NCBI GenBank assembly: GCA_036675955.1 | Contig: JAKFDW010000175.1 | Coordinates: 1 to 51,778 of the forward strand | DNA: 51,778 bases | Source: Pollutimonas sp036675955 | Lineage (GTDB): Bacteria; Pseudomonadota; Gammaproteobacteria; Burkholderiales; Burkholderiaceae_B | Direction: 5' to 3' | Shown here: one piece after another, positions 16,221 to 25,728 of the stretch | How positions within the stretch are numbered: the first letter of the stretch is position 1 | Layout of the letters: each line of letters starts with the position of its first letter | Made by a program: the position numbers and the translations under genes | The notes under the pieces: generated by a model | Told to the model about the DNA's origin: nothing | Databases searched by the model: none | Seen by the model: only the letters and a program-made list of their open reading frames with translations

Positions 16221-17210
16221 TCAGGCAAGCCGCAAGACATACTTCCCGCGCCCTTTCCCATTGGCCAGCACTCGAAGAGGCTCCGCGAAGCGCTCTAGCG
16301 GCAGCACGTCAGTAATCTGCGGGCGCAACGCGCCCTTGGCGTGGAGCTCATACAGCCGCTGTTGCACCTCCCTGACTTTTTCAGGCTGGCGATCGCGATA
16401 ATCGCTCCATTGCAAACCCGATACCGCGATATTCTTGACCAGGAGATAGTTGACTTTCAGTGTTGGAATGCGCCCTGCCGCGAAGCCGATGCACACCACC
16501 CGTCCGCACCAGGCGACCGCCCTGAGGGCCGCATCGAAGATGTCGTCGCCCAGCGGGTCCAGCACGACGTCGGCGCCCCGCCCATCGGTACAAGCGAAGA
16601 CCTGTTGCCTCAGCGATTCGCGCAGGTTGGCCGCGCCCAAGTCGATGATGTGATCGGCACCCAGCGCGCGCGCTGCTTCTGCTTGCTCTTCGCCCAGCAC
16701 ACCGGCCAGCGCCGTGCCACCCAGCGCCTTGACCAATTGGATGGCGGCTCCGCCCACTCCGCCTGCGGCGCCGTTGACGAGTACTGTCTCGCCTGTCTTG
16801 AATTGACCGCGTTCCACCAGCGCAAAATAGGCGGTCTGGTAGACCAGGCCCATTCCCGCTGCGTCGCTGTCGGATATCGTTTCGGGCAAGCGGTAGCACG
16901 ACGCGGCGGAGGCGACCAGGCGCTCGGCAAAGGCGCCGAATTCGACCTGGGCGACCACCCTATCCCCTTTGCGCAGGCCCACGACGCCCGAGCCAACCTC
17001 GACTATGGTCCCGGCCGCATCCTTGCCGGGCACGAATGGACGATCCGGCAGGTTCTGGTACTTGCCGGTCATGACCAGGATGTCGGGAAAGTTGATGCCT
17101 GCGTGGGTGACATTGATAAGCACCTGTCCCTCGCCGGGTTTGGGTTCGGCCACATTCTCGACCTTGAGGTCCTCGGGCTCGGCGAATTCATGAATAACAA
17201 CGGCTTTCAT
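16221..17210 (-). CDS. Zinc-independent MDR family NADPH:quinone oxidoreductase-like protein
   Basis: 329 residues, usual for the QOR branch of the medium-chain dehydrogenase/reductases. The N-terminal GroES-like half includes HAGINFPDILVMTGKY and PGKDAAGTI. The Rossmann half has VLVNGAAGGVGGAAIQL. The zinc ligands of true alcohol dehydrogenases are absent. Such enzymes reduce quinones or the C=C bond of enones/enoyl-CoA with NADPH. It is the last gene of the operon; its ATG overlaps the TGA of the upstream CoA-transferase gene. In this setting an enoyl-CoA or enone reductase role is plausible but unproven. Confidence 0.88.
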   Translation of the reverse strand: MKAVVIHEFAEPEDLKVENVAEPKPGEGQVLINVTHAGINFPDILVMTGKYQNLPDRPFVPGKDAAGTIVEVGSGVVGLRKGDRVVAQVEFGAFAERLVASAASCYRLPETISDSDAAGMGLVYQTAYFALVERGQFKTGETVLVNGAAGGVGGAAIQLVKALGGTALAGVLGEEQAEAARALGADHIIDLGAANLRESLRQQVFACTDGRGADVVLDPLGDDIFDAALRAVAWCGRVVCIGFAAGRIPTLKVNYLLVKNIAVSGLQWSDYRDRQPEKVREVQQRLYELHAKGALRPQITDVLPLERFAEPLRVLANGKGRGKYVLRLA

Positions 17211-18340
17211 AAGTTATTGTCTCCTGTAGTGATGCCCAAAATCTCGCTCGTATGCTCGCCCAGCGCGGGGGCGGCAATGCGAGTGCGTGCAGACCTGAAC
17301 GACGCGCACACCGGCACGGGCAATGCCGGCATCGGGCGGCCATTGCTGTTCACGACTTCGCGATCGAACAGGCCACGCGCCTTGAAGTGCGGGTCCTGCA
17401 CCGCCTGTTCAAGATTGACGACCTCCGATACACATACATCGTGCCCCTCGAAACGCTGTGTCCAGTACGACGCCGATTGCGCCCCGATAATGCGTGCAAC
17501 CTCTGCCCGGATGTTCTCCTCGTCCTGTTCCTGAGCAAGTTCAGGTGCGCCGATGAGCGTCAGGAAGCTATTCCAGAAGCGGTCTTCGAGCGGCGCCGCT
17601 GAAAGAAAGCGTCCGTCGGACGTCTTGTAGATGGTGTAACGCACTGACCCGCCGGTAACCAGTTCCTTGCCCGGCTGAGGCCACTGGCCCTGGCTCCATC
17701 CATTTCCCAGTCCCCAGTACATCAAGGTGAACAGATTGTCCGTCATGGAGATATCAAGATGCTGTCCTTTGCCGTCCGCGTCGCGCTGGCGCAGGGCGAG
17801 CAGAATGTTGACCACGGCGGGATAGGTTCCTGCGGCAAGGTCACCGGTCAGCGTGGGCGGCACGATGGGTGCGCCGCTGGCGTCCGCCGACAAGGCGAGC
17901 ATGCCTGTCTCGGCCTGAAAATTGAGGTCATGGGCGGCCCGCAGCGCTTTGGGCCCATGCTGGCCATAGGTGGTAATGGAGCAATAAATCAGTCCAGGAT
18001 TGATCGCCGACAGGGTCTCGTAGCCCAGTCCCAGTCGCTGCATGACGCCTGGCCTGAACTGCTCGACCACCACGTCGACATCCTTGACCAACACCAGCAG
18101 CTGTTCCCGATCGGCATGAGCCTTCAAGTCCAGACAAACTGACCGCTTCCCCCGATTCAGCAACACGAAATTCACGCTGTCATCGTCAAAGCGCGGCGCG
18201 TAGCTGCGCATCTCGTCGCCACTGGCTCGTTCCAGCTTGATGACGTCTGCCCCTGCCTCGGCCAAAATCAGCGTACACATCGGGCCCGGCAACAGCGTGC
18301 TGAAATCCAGCACTTTGATACCTGCAAGCGGCTGCGTCAT
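17207..18340 (-). CDS. Class III CoA-transferase (CaiB/BaiF/Frc family)
   Basis: 377 residues. The family start LAGIKVLDFSTLLPGPMCTLILAEAGADVIKLE is present, followed by the catalytic Asp in LTGDLAAGTY and the conserved GLNRGKRS-like segment (LLNRGKRSVCLDLK). These enzymes move CoA between carboxylic acids through an aspartyl-CoA intermediate. Start and stop codons overlap neighbours by ATGA on both sides (18337 and 17210), so expression is tightly coupled. It is the second CoA-transferase of the operon (the other is 24351-25604), suggesting that two different acids are activated or that CoA is recycled from a product. Confidence 0.93.
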   Translation of the reverse strand: MTQPLAGIKVLDFSTLLPGPMCTLILAEAGADVIKLERASGDEMRSYAPRFDDDSVNFVLLNRGKRSVCLDLKAHADREQLLVLVKDVDVVVEQFRPGVMQRLGLGYETLSAINPGLIYCSITTYGQHGPKALRAAHDLNFQAETGMLALSADASGAPIVPPTLTGDLAAGTYPAVVNILLALRQRDADGKGQHLDISMTDNLFTLMYWGLGNGWSQGQWPQPGKELVTGGSVRYTIYKTSDGRFLSAAPLEDRFWNSFLTLIGAPELAQEQDEENIRAEVARIIGAQSASYWTQRFEGHDVCVSEVVNLEQAVQDPHFKARGLFDREVVNSNGRPMPALPVPVCASFRSARTRIAAPALGEHTSEILGITTGDNNL

Positions 18341-18990
18341 GAACTTTCCTGATTGTGGCGCGCCCAGGCAACCTGCGCGCGTCGCGCCGGCGCATAGGCT
18401 TCCTGGCCCAGCGCCTGGTACAGGCTCTGCGTGACCCGGTAATGGTGATGCAGGCCGCTACGGTTCAAGAGCGAGATCGGCCCTTCCGGGTAGCCAAGGC
18501 CCAGACACAGGGTCTTGTCCATATCCGCGGCCGTGGCCAGCCCTTCATCCAAGCGCCGCAGTGCGGCATTGTAATAAGGGCGCAGCAGTCGATTGAGAAT
18601 GCGTCCAGGAAAATCGTTGCACACGGCCACGACCAAGCCCGCGGCCTCGAAGGCGGCACGGGCCGCCTGGACTGTGGCGGGATCCGTGTAAGGCTTCTTG
18701 ACCAGTTCGACCAAATTGGTGGGCGCATCGTCGCCCAGGCGGAACCGCGCAAATCCGACCACGTTGGCCGGACCTTCGTCTTCCCCCGTGTGCACGCCCA
18801 GGCATTCTGTGTCGAGTTCAATGGCTATGAAGGATGCCTTGTTTGCCCGTTCGACGCCTTGCCGCCATGCATTCGCGGCTCCGCTGCCGACCAGCACGAC
18901 GCCGTCGCCGTCATTCGCGGCGAACTCCACAAAAGGATGTACTTCGGGAAAAGACAGGCTTTCGCCATGCTGAATGATCTGATAACTCAT
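18337..18990 (-). CDS. Stand-alone 3-hydroxyacyl-CoA dehydrogenase C-terminal-domain protein
   Basis: 217 residues. The N-terminal 100 residues look like a reduced Rossmann-type region without an NAD motif. From about residue 95 the 3HCDH C-terminal domain is recognisable: LVELVKKPYTDPATV, VAVCNDFPGRILNRLLRPYYNAAL, and GLATAADMDKTLCLGLGYPEGPISLLN. In PaaH/FadB-like proteins this part is fused behind a full dehydrogenase; here it is a separate gene 3 bases after one (18994-19869). It probably forms a complex with, or supplies substrate selectivity to, that enzyme. It overlaps the CoA-transferase start by ATGA. Confidence 0.8.
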   Translation of the reverse strand: MSYQIIQHGESLSFPEVHPFVEFAANDGDGVVLVGSGAANAWRQGVERANKASFIAIELDTECLGVHTGEDEGPANVVGFARFRLGDDAPTNLVELVKKPYTDPATVQAARAAFEAAGLVVAVCNDFPGRILNRLLRPYYNAALRRLDEGLATAADMDKTLCLGLGYPEGPISLLNRSGLHHHYRVTQSLYQALGQEAYAPARRAQVAWARHNQESS

Positions 18991-18993
18991 GGA

Positions 18994-19865
<872 letters not shown>

Positions 19866-19869
<4 letters not shown>

Positions 19870-21041
19870 TTCTTCTCCTTGTTCAAAAAGCTGCGCCCGA
19901 TGAGTTGCCGATGAATCTGATTCGTGCCTTCCCATATCTGGGTGATCTTCGCGTCGCGCATCAGCCGCTCGGCGCGGAAATCCTGGCAATAGCCATAGCC
20001 GCCATGCAACTGTACGGCGTCAGTCGTCATACGCATGGCCAGGTCCGTCGCCTTGAGCTTCAGTATCGAAGCCTCGATCCCCATGTCTTCCACGCCCTGA
20101 TCGACCAGATCGGCGACATGCCAAAGCCAGTTCTCGCAGACAGCCAATTCGGCCGCCAGATCGGCCACCATGAACTGGATTCCCTGAAACTCCAGAATGC
20201 GCCGGCCAGACTGGCGCCGGTCATTGATATAGGCGATTGCATCCTCGAATGCCGCGCGCGCGATGCCCAATGCATGCGCCGCGACACTGGGGCGCGACTT
20301 GTTCAAAGAGCCCAGCAATACGCGCAGCCCTTCCCCCGCGCATGCCAGCACGTTGCTGCGCGGAATGCGGCAGCCCTCGAAGGACAAGGAAGCCGTTCCC
20401 GAAGCGCGCGTGCCCATCTTGTGCTCAGTGCCCGTGACGGTCAGCCCTGGAGCGCCCTTTTCGATGATGACAGCGCCAATGGCTTCCTTTGCGCTGTCCA
20501 CACCCGCCCACTTGCCGAACACCACGTAAACATCCGCCACATCACCGTTGCTGATGAAGATTTTCTGCCCATCGACCACGATTTCCTCGCCGTCTTCACG
20601 AAACTGCGTCTTCATGCCGGTCGCATCCGAGCCTGCAGTAGCCTCGGTGATGACAAGCGAAGCCAGGCCGCCTTCGGCGATGCGCGGCAGCACGCGGGAC
20701 TTCAGCTCTTCGGACCCATACTGGATGACCGGCTTGATCGCGTGGAAGTTGGTGGCCCAGATGATGCCGGTCGATGCGCAGGCCTTCGAGATCTCGCGTA
20801 CGCAGGCCAGGTAGCAGCGGTACGACAGGGTCATTCCACCATATTCCTCGGGGATGAACATCGCGTTCAGCCCAAGGGCGTTGATCGCCTTGATGTTGTC
20901 CCAAGGGAATTCGCTTTCGCGATCGTACGCGGCAGCCCTGGGGGCAATCTCCGTGGCGGCCAGCGACCGTACCGAATCGAGCAGCATGCGCTCCTCGTCC
21001 GAAAAGGACAGGCCGGCATCCAGGCGTTCTAGAATATTCAC
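19866..21041 (-). CDS. Acyl-CoA dehydrogenase
   Basis: 391 residues from a GTG start (AAAGGAG seven bases upstream). Family motifs include the FAD/substrate segment LVITEATAGSDATGMKT, KMGTRASGTASLSFEGCRIP, QLHGGYGY, and the catalytic-base region IWEGTNQIHRQLIGR, in which the Glu at the usual short/medium-chain position is present. It forms the 2,3-double bond of an acyl-CoA and passes electrons to ETF. It is the fifth gene of the operon, 43 bases after the SDR gene, with its TGA overlapping the next ATG. Confidence 0.95.
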
Positions 21042-21084
21042 ACTTTCTCCTTTAACCTTCCATGTTCATGCGCCAGCGCGCACG

Positions 21085-21831
21085 TCATAGCGCCACGCTT
21101 TGCGCGCCATCGATATAGATCGTCTCTCCACTCAGAAACCCCATGCCTTCCTGGAACAGGGATGTAACCAGCACGGCGACATCCTTGGCGTCTCCAGGGC
21201 TCTTGCGCGGTATCCGTTTTTCCAGATAAGCCCGCAAAGGGCCGCTTTCCATCGCGTCGCGGTTCAGGTCGGTGGCGATATAGCCGGGCGCCACGTCAAT
21301 GACCTGAATGCCGTCCCGGGCCCATTCAACCGCAAGGCAGCGCGTGATGGCGCCCACCGCCGCCTTGGAAGCGCAATAAGACACATTGCGCTTGACGCCC
21401 ATCTTGTCGTAGAACGATCCGATGTTGACGATCAGGCCGCCGCCGTTCTCCACCAGCAAGGGATGCACAAGCTGGCAGGCGCGCAGCAGCGACACGGCAT
21501 TGATGTCCATCAGCTTGCGGAATTCATCCATGGGCAGATCGATCGTGGGCGCCTCGGTATGCAGGCCCGCATTGTTCACCAGCCCGCGAACGGGAACGCC
21601 CAGCGTCTGGCGCAGCGTCGCCATCGCCTCCTTCAGTGCGTCGCCGTCCATGACATCGCAGCCTACCGGGTGCCAGCGCGCGGCAATTTCGTCCGTTGCG
21701 TTATCGACGTGGGGCTTGTCGCCGGACCGGGAAAGGCAGCCGACCTCAAAGCCGCGGCTGGCGAGTTCGTAGGCGATCACCGCCCCGATGCCGCGACTGG
21801 CGCCGGTAACGTAGATAAGTTCACGCTTCAT
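21085..21831 (-). CDS. SDR family oxidoreductase (FabG-like)
   Basis: 248 residues, a typical SDR. TGASRGIG is at residues 9-16, NNAG is present, the Ser is in VNIGSFYDK, and the catalytic pair reads YCASK. The C-terminal GFLSGETIYIDGAQ is normal for FabG-like enzymes. In a CoA-ester operon it probably handles a 3-oxo/3-hydroxy step or an alcohol side group. It begins 3 bases after the enoyl-CoA hydratase stop. Confidence 0.92.
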   Translation of the reverse strand: MKRELIYVTGASRGIGAVIAYELASRGFEVGCLSRSGDKPHVDNATDEIAARWHPVGCDVMDGDALKEAMATLRQTLGVPVRGLVNNAGLHTEAPTIDLPMDEFRKLMDINAVSLLRACQLVHPLLVENGGGLIVNIGSFYDKMGVKRNVSYCASKAAVGAITRCLAVEWARDGIQVIDVAPGYIATDLNRDAMESGPLRAYLEKRIPRKSPGDAKDVAVLVTSLFQEGMGFLSGETIYIDGAQSVAL

Positions 21832-21834
21832 GCT

Positions 21835-22605
21835 TCAGCAATCCTTGAAAGTGGGGGAACGCTTCTCGACAAAGGCGCTCAGGCCCTCGGCTGCGTCGTC
21901 GCTGCGATAGGCCAGCGTGGACAGATCCCGTTCGATACGCAGGCCGTCTGCAAGACTGACACGTCCTCCTCTTTGCACCGCTTCACGCGCGAAGTACAGG
22001 GCGCACAGGCTGTGCTTCAGATAGGGCTCCAGGAAGCGCTTGCCGATGTCCAGAGGACTGCCATCGTTGTCTATCCGGTTGACGAGTCCCATGCGTTCGC
22101 CCTCTTCCGCGGCAACAGTCCTACCGGACATGATCATGTCCAGCGCACGGCCTTCCCCGACCAGGCGAGGCAAGCGCTGAGTACCGCCATACCCCGGGAT
22201 CAGGCCCAGCTTTACCTCGGGCAGGCCCATGCGCGCGCGATTCGTGGCGACACGGAATGTGCATGAAAGGGCAAGCTCCAGGCCGCCTCCGAACGCATAG
22301 CCCTGTATGACCGCCACCGATGGAATCTTCAGATCTGCGATTTGATTGAATACCGCTTGTCCGAGGGCAGCTCCCTGCAGCTCGTCCATGAGCGGCCGGT
22401 TCATCAGCTCAGGAATGTCGGCACCCGCGCAGAACGCCTTTTCTCCGGCGCCGGTGAAGATCAGCGCGCGCGCTCCGGAATCCGCCACAGTGGACAGAAC
22501 GTCACTTATTTCCTTGAGTATGCCGAAGGACAGCGCATTCAACACTTCCGGACGGTTCAGGGTGATGTGGGCGAAGTCGCCGTCGAATTCAAGCAGGACC
22601 GTCAT
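21835..22605 (-). CDS. Enoyl-CoA hydratase
   Basis: 256 residues with canonical crotonase features: AGADIPEL oxyanion segment, GYAFGGGLELALSC, and GLPEVKLGLIPGYGGTQRLPRLVG with the expected Glu residues, in contrast to the crotonase at 2535-3344. It hydrates a 2-enoyl-CoA to the 3-hydroxy form. Its ATG overlaps the TGA of the CoA-ligase gene, and the C-terminus VEKRSPTFKDC matches the family norm. Confidence 0.95.
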   Translation of the reverse strand: MTVLLEFDGDFAHITLNRPEVLNALSFGILKEISDVLSTVADSGARALIFTGAGEKAFCAGADIPELMNRPLMDELQGAALGQAVFNQIADLKIPSVAVIQGYAFGGGLELALSCTFRVATNRARMGLPEVKLGLIPGYGGTQRLPRLVGEGRALDMIMSGRTVAAEEGERMGLVNRIDNDGSPLDIGKRFLEPYLKHSLCALYFAREAVQRGGRVSLADGLRIERDLSTLAYRSDDAAEGLSAFVEKRSPTFKDC

Positions 22606-24308
22606 GCGGATACCCCTTCATTGTTGGATGCCGAGCTGGCCTTCCAGCGCACGGGCTCTGGCTTGATTCGGCCTTCTTTCAGCCAGATAATCAATTCACG
22701 CTTCAGGATCTTGCCGCTGGGCGTCAGCGGAAACGTATCCATCGCGACAAAGTACTCCGGCATGTCGTATTTCGAGAGGCCCGCATCATGAAGATGTTGC
22801 AGCACCTGCATGGCGTCCAAGGGCTCGCCCGCCGCACAGATCACGGCCAGGCAGACCTTTTCGCCCAGCCTGTCGTCAGGCACCGGAAAGGCCGCGGACT
22901 TCACGATGGACGAATGACGGTGGGCAAGGTCCTCGATCTGCGAGGGGTAGATATTGTGTCCGCCGCGAATGATCAAATCCTTTTTGCGCCCCATGACATG
23001 CAGACAACCGTTCTCGTCGATTACACCGAGATCTCCGCTCAAGAACCATCCCGACGCATTGAATGAGCTTTCAGTGGCATCCTGGTTGTCGTAGTAGCCC
23101 AGCGTGAGTACGCCGCCCTTTCCTCCGATCTCGCCCGTTTCCCCAGGGGCCACTTCCACATCCGGATCGTCCTGCCTGAAGATCCGGATCTCATAACCCT
23201 TGCAGGCCCGCCCGCATGTGGCAACGATAGTGTTGCTGTCATCGCTGGGCAGTGTGTACTGATGCGAGCCGTTTTCGGTCATCCCATAAACATTCTGCGG
23301 CTTGACGCCCAAGTCCAGGAAGCGCTTGGCGACCTCCCGGGGTATCGGCGCGCCGGCCATGTAGAAGACATTGACGTTGCCCAACCGGTTCAGACCGCGT
23401 TCACGCAAGGCGCTCAACATGTCCATGCCGTGCGTCGGCACACCCATCACGTAGGTGGCACCGGACTCCAGCGCCCAGTCGAGAGCCGAACGGTTGGGAG
23501 CAGGGTTGTGCAAGACCAGCTCCATCCCTGCCACCAGGGACTGCTCCAGGGCCACCGTGCCGATATGATGACTCATCGGGCTTAGCGCCAGCAGTATCGT
23601 CGACGAGTCATGCTTCCAGTCACTGACCAGGGCACGGCCATTGGCCAGCAAGGTATTGTCGCTGTGCATCACGCCTTTCGGCTCTCCTGTCGTGCCGGAT
23701 GTGAACGCCAGATACACCACCTTGTCGGGATCCAGCACAGGAGCGCTGGTAATGCCCTCCCCGCCGGCATGATCAGGGAATGGCAGCGCCCCCTCCGGAA
23801 GCGGCTCGCTGTGCGCGTCTCCGCCTTGCGGCATTAAGGCGTACAACTGCTTCAGCGTAGCAATGCCCGCCGACTTCTCGAAAATGGAATAGCGGTCTGA
23901 ATCCGCACCGTAGCCTGGTTGGGTAAACAGGGCTTTGCAGCGTATGCGCGACAGCAGTTTGACGATCTCGGCGTTGGTATAGTTCTGGTGCAACGAGGGG
24001 CAGCAGACATAGCCATTTCGCGAGCAGGCCAGGAAAATCAGTACGGCCTCAATGCGGTTGGGCAGCCAGATCGCCACCCGATCGCCGCGTTGAAGACCGC
24101 GCTGATACAGTTCCTCCGCAATGGCATCGACGCTGGCAAGCACTTCGCGCCAGGTCAGCCGACGGTAGGGATCGCGCAGGGCGCAGGCGTTGGGCCTGAC
24201 CCGCGCATGCTCCCTGGCCAGGGTATACAGCGTATCCTGATGCCACACGCCGCTCAGGTAGTTATCCCGGGCGGTTTGTGGGTCGTGCAAAGTCAGAATG
24301 GTGCTCAT
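22602..24308 (-). CDS. AMP-dependent acyl-CoA synthetase
   Basis: 568 residues. The AMP-binding P-loop YLAFTSGTTGEPKGVMH, the A5-type VYGMTENGS motif, and the hinge and C-terminal motifs GDLGVIDENGCLHVMGRKKDLIIRGGHNIYP and PLTPSGKILKRELI (catalytic Lys) are present. It activates a carboxylic acid to its CoA thioester. GAAGGAGTGTC precedes the ATG, 42 bases after the first CoA-transferase. The operon thus has both ligase and transferase routes to CoA activation. Confidence 0.95.
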   Translation of the reverse strand: MSTILTLHDPQTARDNYLSGVWHQDTLYTLAREHARVRPNACALRDPYRRLTWREVLASVDAIAEELYQRGLQRGDRVAIWLPNRIEAVLIFLACSRNGYVCCPSLHQNYTNAEIVKLLSRIRCKALFTQPGYGADSDRYSIFEKSAGIATLKQLYALMPQGGDAHSEPLPEGALPFPDHAGGEGITSAPVLDPDKVVYLAFTSGTTGEPKGVMHSDNTLLANGRALVSDWKHDSSTILLALSPMSHHIGTVALEQSLVAGMELVLHNPAPNRSALDWALESGATYVMGVPTHGMDMLSALRERGLNRLGNVNVFYMAGAPIPREVAKRFLDLGVKPQNVYGMTENGSHQYTLPSDDSNTIVATCGRACKGYEIRIFRQDDPDVEVAPGETGEIGGKGGVLTLGYYDNQDATESSFNASGWFLSGDLGVIDENGCLHVMGRKKDLIIRGGHNIYPSQIEDLAHRHSSIVKSAAFPVPDDRLGEKVCLAVICAAGEPLDAMQVLQHLHDAGLSKYDMPEYFVAMDTFPLTPSGKILKRELIIWLKEGRIKPEPVRWKASSASNNEGVSA

Positions 24309-24350
24309 GACACTCCTTCATGAGTATGATTCAACGTGCGACCGCAAGAC

Positions 24351-25604
24351 TTAAATTGCACCCGCATTCCTTAATTGTTCGATCTGGTCGGGCGTTAGCT
24401 TCAGCATCTCGGTCAGGATCGCGTCAGTGTCTTCGCCCAGCCGGGGCGGAGCCTTCCGGTGTACCGCAGTCTGGCCATTGATCGCAATACCCAGGCCGAT
24501 TTGCGGAACCGGACCGCCTGCCGACTGAGCTTGATACAGAAACTTCTGATCCAGAAGGTCATCGTCCCTGGCCACTTCATCCAGCCCGTTGATCGGGCCT
24601 GCCGGAATCCGGTGCTGTCCAAATATGTCCAGCCACACGTCCCTGGACTTGCTGCGCAGGATGTCCGCAATCCGGGCAACGATCTCATCCCGATATGTGC
24701 GGCGTTGGGCATTGGTCTCATAACGCGGGTTTTCGCCTACCTCAGGCTGGCCCACAGCGCTCCAGAAGCGGCGCCATATCGCGTCATTGCCCAGGCCCAG
24801 CGAAATCTGCTTGTCAGCGGTATCGAAAACCTGATAAATGGCGATGACCGAATCCTTGCCGCCGGAGCGCCGCGGCAATTCGTCCGAGCTGAGGTAGGAA
24901 CTTAGCCGCGGAGCCATGAATCGCGTCATACTTGCCTGCATGGAGACATCGATCTGCACGCCCTTGCCGGTCCGTGCACGGGCCGAATGGGCAGCCAGTA
25001 CAGCCATTGCCACATCCTGGCCAGCAAGTAAATCGGCCGCTGGCGTGCCGACCTTCTGGGGATCGTTCTGTGCTTCGCCGGTCAGGTCCATGACGCCGGA
25101 ATAGCCTTCTGCAATCAAGTCGTAGCACGGCAGGTGGCTGCGTTTGCCGAGTAAGCCGAAACCGGTCAGCGTAGCGTGTATCAACCGAGGAAACATGGCT
25201 CCCAGTCGCTCATAGTCTATGCCCAGTTTTTTTTGAACCCGCTCCGTCATGTTCACTACCAGCACGTCGGCTTGCGCCAGCAGCTTTTCCAGGATGTCCA
25301 GGCCTTCCGGACGGGTAAGATCAAGGACCAGACTGTGCTTGTTACGGTTCACGCTCAAGTACCACGGGGATTCGCCATGCAGAAACGGCGGTCCCCAATG
25401 ACGCGCATCGTCGCCCAGGCCGGGCTTTTCCACCTTGATAACTGTCGCGCCAAGATCCGCCAGCAACTGCGTACCATAAGGACCCGCAATGGACGTACTC
25501 AGGTCTACGACCTGCATGTCCTTCAACAAGCCAGGACCTTCTGCATCTTCCATCCGGGGCAGCTTGATGAACGGCGGTTCACCCGTGTCTTTCAGCATAT
25601 TCAT
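24351..25604 (-). CDS. Class III CoA-transferase, first gene of the sigma-54-linked operon
   Basis: About 417 residues. The family segment MQVVDLSTSIAGPYGTQLLADLGATVIKVEKPG starts near residue 30, after a short N-terminal extension. The catalytic Asp is expected in TPAADLLAGQD. The start may be the ATG at 25604 or, better spaced from AAGGTA, the in-frame ATG at 25598. A candidate sigma-54 promoter lies about 30 bases upstream at 25634-25650, giving a leader of roughly 20 bases. It would begin substrate activation by CoA exchange. Confidence 0.92.
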   Translation of the reverse strand: MNMLKDTGEPPFIKLPRMEDAEGPGLLKDMQVVDLSTSIAGPYGTQLLADLGATVIKVEKPGLGDDARHWGPPFLHGESPWYLSVNRNKHSLVLDLTRPEGLDILEKLLAQADVLVVNMTERVQKKLGIDYERLGAMFPRLIHATLTGFGLLGKRSHLPCYDLIAEGYSGVMDLTGEAQNDPQKVGTPAADLLAGQDVAMAVLAAHSARARTGKGVQIDVSMQASMTRFMAPRLSSYLSSDELPRRSGGKDSVIAIYQVFDTADKQISLGLGNDAIWRRFWSAVGQPEVGENPRYETNAQRRTYRDEIVARIADILRSKSRDVWLDIFGQHRIPAGPINGLDEVARDDDLLDQKFLYQAQSAGGPVPQIGLGIAINGQTAVHRKAPPRLGEDTDAILTEMLKLTPDQIEQLRNAGAI

Positions 25605-25633
25605 TACCTTGTGTCGGATCGCTATCTACGCTT

Positions 25634-25650
25634 AAGCACGATTCATGCCA
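25634..25650 (-). promoter_or_regulatory. Candidate sigma-54 (-24/-12) promoter
   Basis: On the minus strand the sequence is TGGCATGAATCGTGCTT. Against TGGCACG-N4-TTGCW it matches 10 of 12 defined positions, with the invariant GG and GC exactly ten bases apart (25649-25648 and 25637-25636). A start near 25624 would give a leader of about 20 bases before the CoA-transferase ATG. The divergent gene encodes a sigma-54 activator, which strongly supports the call. Confidence 0.7.
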
Positions 25651-25728
25651 TCTTGCCGGCCCCTGTTGTCATCCGAAGTAAAGGTGGTAAAGTGTCCTGA
25701 AATTGTGCAGCGTGTTGCGAGCGAAGAC

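Noticed and set aside
16341..17534. A 397-residue plus-strand open frame
   Set aside because: Antisense to the quinone-oxidoreductase and CoA-transferase genes; no motif, no ribosome-binding site.
19905..22266. Two long plus-strand open frames (375 and 388 residues)
   Set aside because: Antisense shadows of the acyl-CoA dehydrogenase, SDR and enoyl-CoA hydratase genes, which have full family motifs.
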